Origin: DATAXP01 sp036272935
Lineage (GTDB): Bacteria; Planctomycetota; Planctomycetia; Pirellulales; PNKZ01
Reading direction: 5' to 3'
DNA: 22,318 nt
Assembly: GCA_036272935.1 (NCBI GenBank)
Contig: DATAXP010000134.1
Coordinates: forward strand, 1 to 22,318
This document shows positions 20,683 through 22,318 of this stretch, piece by piece. The notes beneath the pieces were generated by a model that did no database searches, was not told the origin of the DNA, and saw only the letters and a list, made by a program, of their open reading frames with translations. The translations under genes were made by a program, and so were the position numbers. Within the stretch, counting starts at the first letter, position 1; each line of letters begins with the position of its first letter.

Positions 20683-22318
20683 ATGCCGGATTGTCGACAT
20701 CGCCGTCGCCTCGGCACCTTGCTGCTCGTACTAGCTGGGGTGCTGCTCTCCGCTCGCGGTGCGCGCGCCCAAGGCACCATCATCGTCGGCAGCTCGAGCG
20801 ATTTCTATAACGCCATCCAGACGATCGACAGCAATCCGTCGAACAACTACACGCTGAGCCTGACTGGCGACATCACCATGAGCCAGCAGGTGTCGCCGAT
20901 CTCGACCAGCGGGACCATCACGGTCGCTGGCAACGGTTTCACCCTCAATGGCGGCGGAGCGTATCGGCCGTTCTTCATCGAGGCCGGCAACGTGGCGCTG
21001 CAAAACCTGACGATCACCAACGCCGAGGCTCACGGCGGCAACGGCGGCGTTGCTGTAGGTGGCGGCGGCGGCGGACTGGGCGCTGGCGGCGCGGTGCTCG
21101 TCGATTCCAATGGGCATGTGACCCTTTCCAACGTGGCGTTCTCCAGCGACTCGGCGGTCGGCGGCAACGGCGGCGGGACTGTTGCTGGAATCACCAGCGG
21201 CGGCGGTGGCGGTGGTCTGTTTGGCAATGGTGGCGACTCCTCCCATGCCGGCGGCGGTGGTGGTGGTGGTTTGACAGCCAGCGGCTCCTCGGCAACAAGC
21301 AATAACCTCGGCGCGGCGGGAGCCGGCGGCACACCCGGCGGCAGCGGTTACGGTATCCCCGGCAGCTCAGGTACCTACGGCAATGGTGGCGGCGGCGGCG
21401 GGATCGCGGCAGCGGGCGGCGCCGGCGGCGATTTCGGTGGTGGTGGTGGCGGCGGCTACGTCGGCGGAGCGGGGGGCGCGGGGGGCTTTGGCGGCGGTGG
21501 TGGCGGCAGCGGCAGCTTGAGTTCCGGAGGCACGGCGGGATTCGGCGGCGGCAATGGCGGCGGCATATCACAAGCCGGCAACGGTGGCAGTGCCTTTGGC
21601 GGTGCGCTGTTCGTTCGCGCCGGCGGCACAATCACGTTCGACGACAGCACCACCTTCACGAACAATACGGTCACCGGCGGCACAGGCGGCGGTACCGGAG
21701 CCAGCAACGGCCCGGCCGACGGCAACGACCTGTTCCTGATGCGCGGCACGACCACAACGTTCAACATCGGCGTTGGCCAGACATTCACGTTCGCCCCGTC
21801 GATTGGCAATGAGGACGGCACGAGCAGCACTTTATCGGGCGTGGCGATCGACAAGACCGGCTTGGGCACGCTGGTGCTCAACGGCAGCAGCGGTCTGAGC
21901 GGATCGACCGTTGTCGACTCCGGCACGCTGGTCGTCAACGACACGCTCGCCGGCACCATGACCGTCAACTCCGGCGGCACATTGATGGGCATCGGCACCG
22001 TCGGCGGCGACACCACGATCAATGCTGGCGGCACCGTGTATCCCGGCACTGTCGGCGCTCCGCTTACGATCAGCGGCAACTTCACGCAGAACAGCGGCAG
22101 CAGCTACACCGCGGAAGTCAGCGCCACTGGCAGCGACAAGATCGTCGTCAACGGCTCGGCCACCATCCACACCGGCTCCACGTTCAACATCGTGCTCGAT
22201 CCCGGCACGTACACCACGGGCACGCACTACGTGGTGATGACTGCCAGCGGTGGGATCACCGGCAGCTACAGCACGACCATCCTGCCGTCGCCGGGGACGA
22301 ACCAGTACTTCTCGCTCG
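20683..22318 (+). CDS. Glycine-rich autotransporter-like surface protein, partial (runs off right edge)
   Basis: The frame is open from ATG 20683 to the window end, at least 545 residues. A basic start (MPDCRHRRRLG) and a hydrophobic run (TLLLVLAGVLLSA) end in ARAQ, a good Sec signal cleavage site near residue 30. A beta-helix-like stretch follows (about 30-115: TLSLTGDITMS, ITVAGNGFTLNGGG, NVALQNLTITNAEAHGGNGG). Residues about 115-310 are a very glycine-rich block of GGGGGG runs with scattered Ala, Asn and Ser. Then come PF12951-like autotransporter-associated strand repeats, KTGLGTLVLNG, STVVDSGTLVVND and MTVNSGGTLMGIGTVGG, and PLTISGNFTQNSGSSYTAEV. This is the passenger architecture of secreted adhesin-type proteins; no translocator barrel is visible because the 3' end is missing. 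No ribosome binding site was seen at the start. Confidence 0.8.
   Translation, partial: MPDCRHRRRLGTLLLVLAGVLLSARGARAQGTIIVGSSSDFYNAIQTIDSNPSNNYTLSLTGDITMSQQVSPISTSGTITVAGNGFTLNGGGAYRPFFIEAGNVALQNLTITNAEAHGGNGGVAVGGGGGGLGAGGAVLVDSNGHVTLSNVAFSSDSAVGGNGGGTVAGITSGGGGGGLFGNGGDSSHAGGGGGGGLTASGSSATSNNLGAAGAGGTPGGSGYGIPGSSGTYGNGGGGGGIAAAGGAGGDFGGGGGGGYVGGAGGAGGFGGGGGGSGSLSSGGTAGFGGGNGGGISQAGNGGSAFGGALFVRAGGTITFDDSTTFTNNTVTGGTGGGTGASNGPADGNDLFLMRGTTTTFNIGVGQTFTFAPSIGNEDGTSSTLSGVAIDKTGLGTLVLNGSSGLSGSTVVDSGTLVVNDTLAGTMTVNSGGTLMGIGTVGGDTTINAGGTVYPGTVGAPLTISGNFTQNSGSSYTAEVSATGSDKIVVNGSATIHTGSTFNIVLDPGTYTTGTHYVVMTASGGITGSYSTTILPSPGTNQYFSL

Noticed and set aside
21030..22227. Proline- and arginine-rich minus-strand ORFs
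   Set aside because: They are shadows of the glycine-rich coding block on the plus strand.
1..22318. CRISPR array, tRNA, rRNA or riboswitch
   Set aside because: No regularly spaced repeats, clover-leaf sequences or recognisable riboswitch cores were seen on either strand by reading.

Overview
The window looks like chromosomal DNA from a GC-rich planctomycete, probably Pirellulales-like. This is inference. The grounds are a PEGA-domain lipoprotein, a stand-alone soluble Ser/Thr kinase and a PP2C phosphatase, a Tat-exported Gfo/Idh/MocA oxidoreductase, a Uma2-family protein, a glycine-rich beta-strand-repeat surface protein, and dispersed hairpin repeats of the CACAGAGACACGGAG type. No tRNA, rRNA or CRISPR array was found.

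Layout. 1-2397 (+): the end of an mlaE permease, then mlaF ATPase and mlaD, an Mla-type lipid-transport operon. 2444-2953 (-): PEGA lipoprotein, convergent with mlaD. 3227-4519 (+): membrane-anchored PP2C phosphatase. 4647-5271 (+): a PIN-domain toxin-antitoxin pair. 5319-6647 (-): membrane-anchored Cys-based phosphatase. 6725-6779: a DNA element able to fold as a three-way junction. 6907-9856 (+): two-component operon of a histidine kinase (TTG start) and an NtrC-type sigma-54 activator (apparent ATT start). 9858-9969: an inverted-repeat element between that operon and lexA. 9978-10580 (-): lexA, with a promoter studded with CTGTAC half-sites. 10778-10950: a frameshifted remnant of a transposase C-terminus, followed by a small membrane protein (10960-11415, +). 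11476-12080 (-): BrnT-like toxin plus XRE antitoxin, with their own promoter overlapping the proB stop. 12129-13289 (-): proB. 13417-15021 (+): purF, divergent from proB. 15057-15743: a RAYT (Y1 transposase) with REP-like repeats on both sides and one inside its gene. 15756-16736 (+): 2-hydroxyacid dehydrogenase. 16931-18034 (+): protein kinase. 18094-18805 (+): a Uma2 gene broken by a frameshift. 18937-20433 (+): Tat-exported oxidoreductase, followed by a strong terminator. 20683 to the end (+): partial glycine-rich autotransporter-like protein.

How genes work together. MlaE/F/D should form one inner-membrane complex moving lipids across the periplasm. The kinase/activator pair is one signalling operon. 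The Ser/Thr kinase, PP2C and Cys phosphatase supply further phospho-signalling but are not in one operon. proB and purF are unrelated housekeeping genes. Nothing here is clearly a new multi-gene system. The most interesting signals are the repeat elements (REP/RAYT unit, three-way-junction element, CACAGAG inverted repeat), the apparent ATT start, the lexA operator cluster, and several genes whose -10 boxes sit so close to the start codon that their mRNAs may be leaderless.
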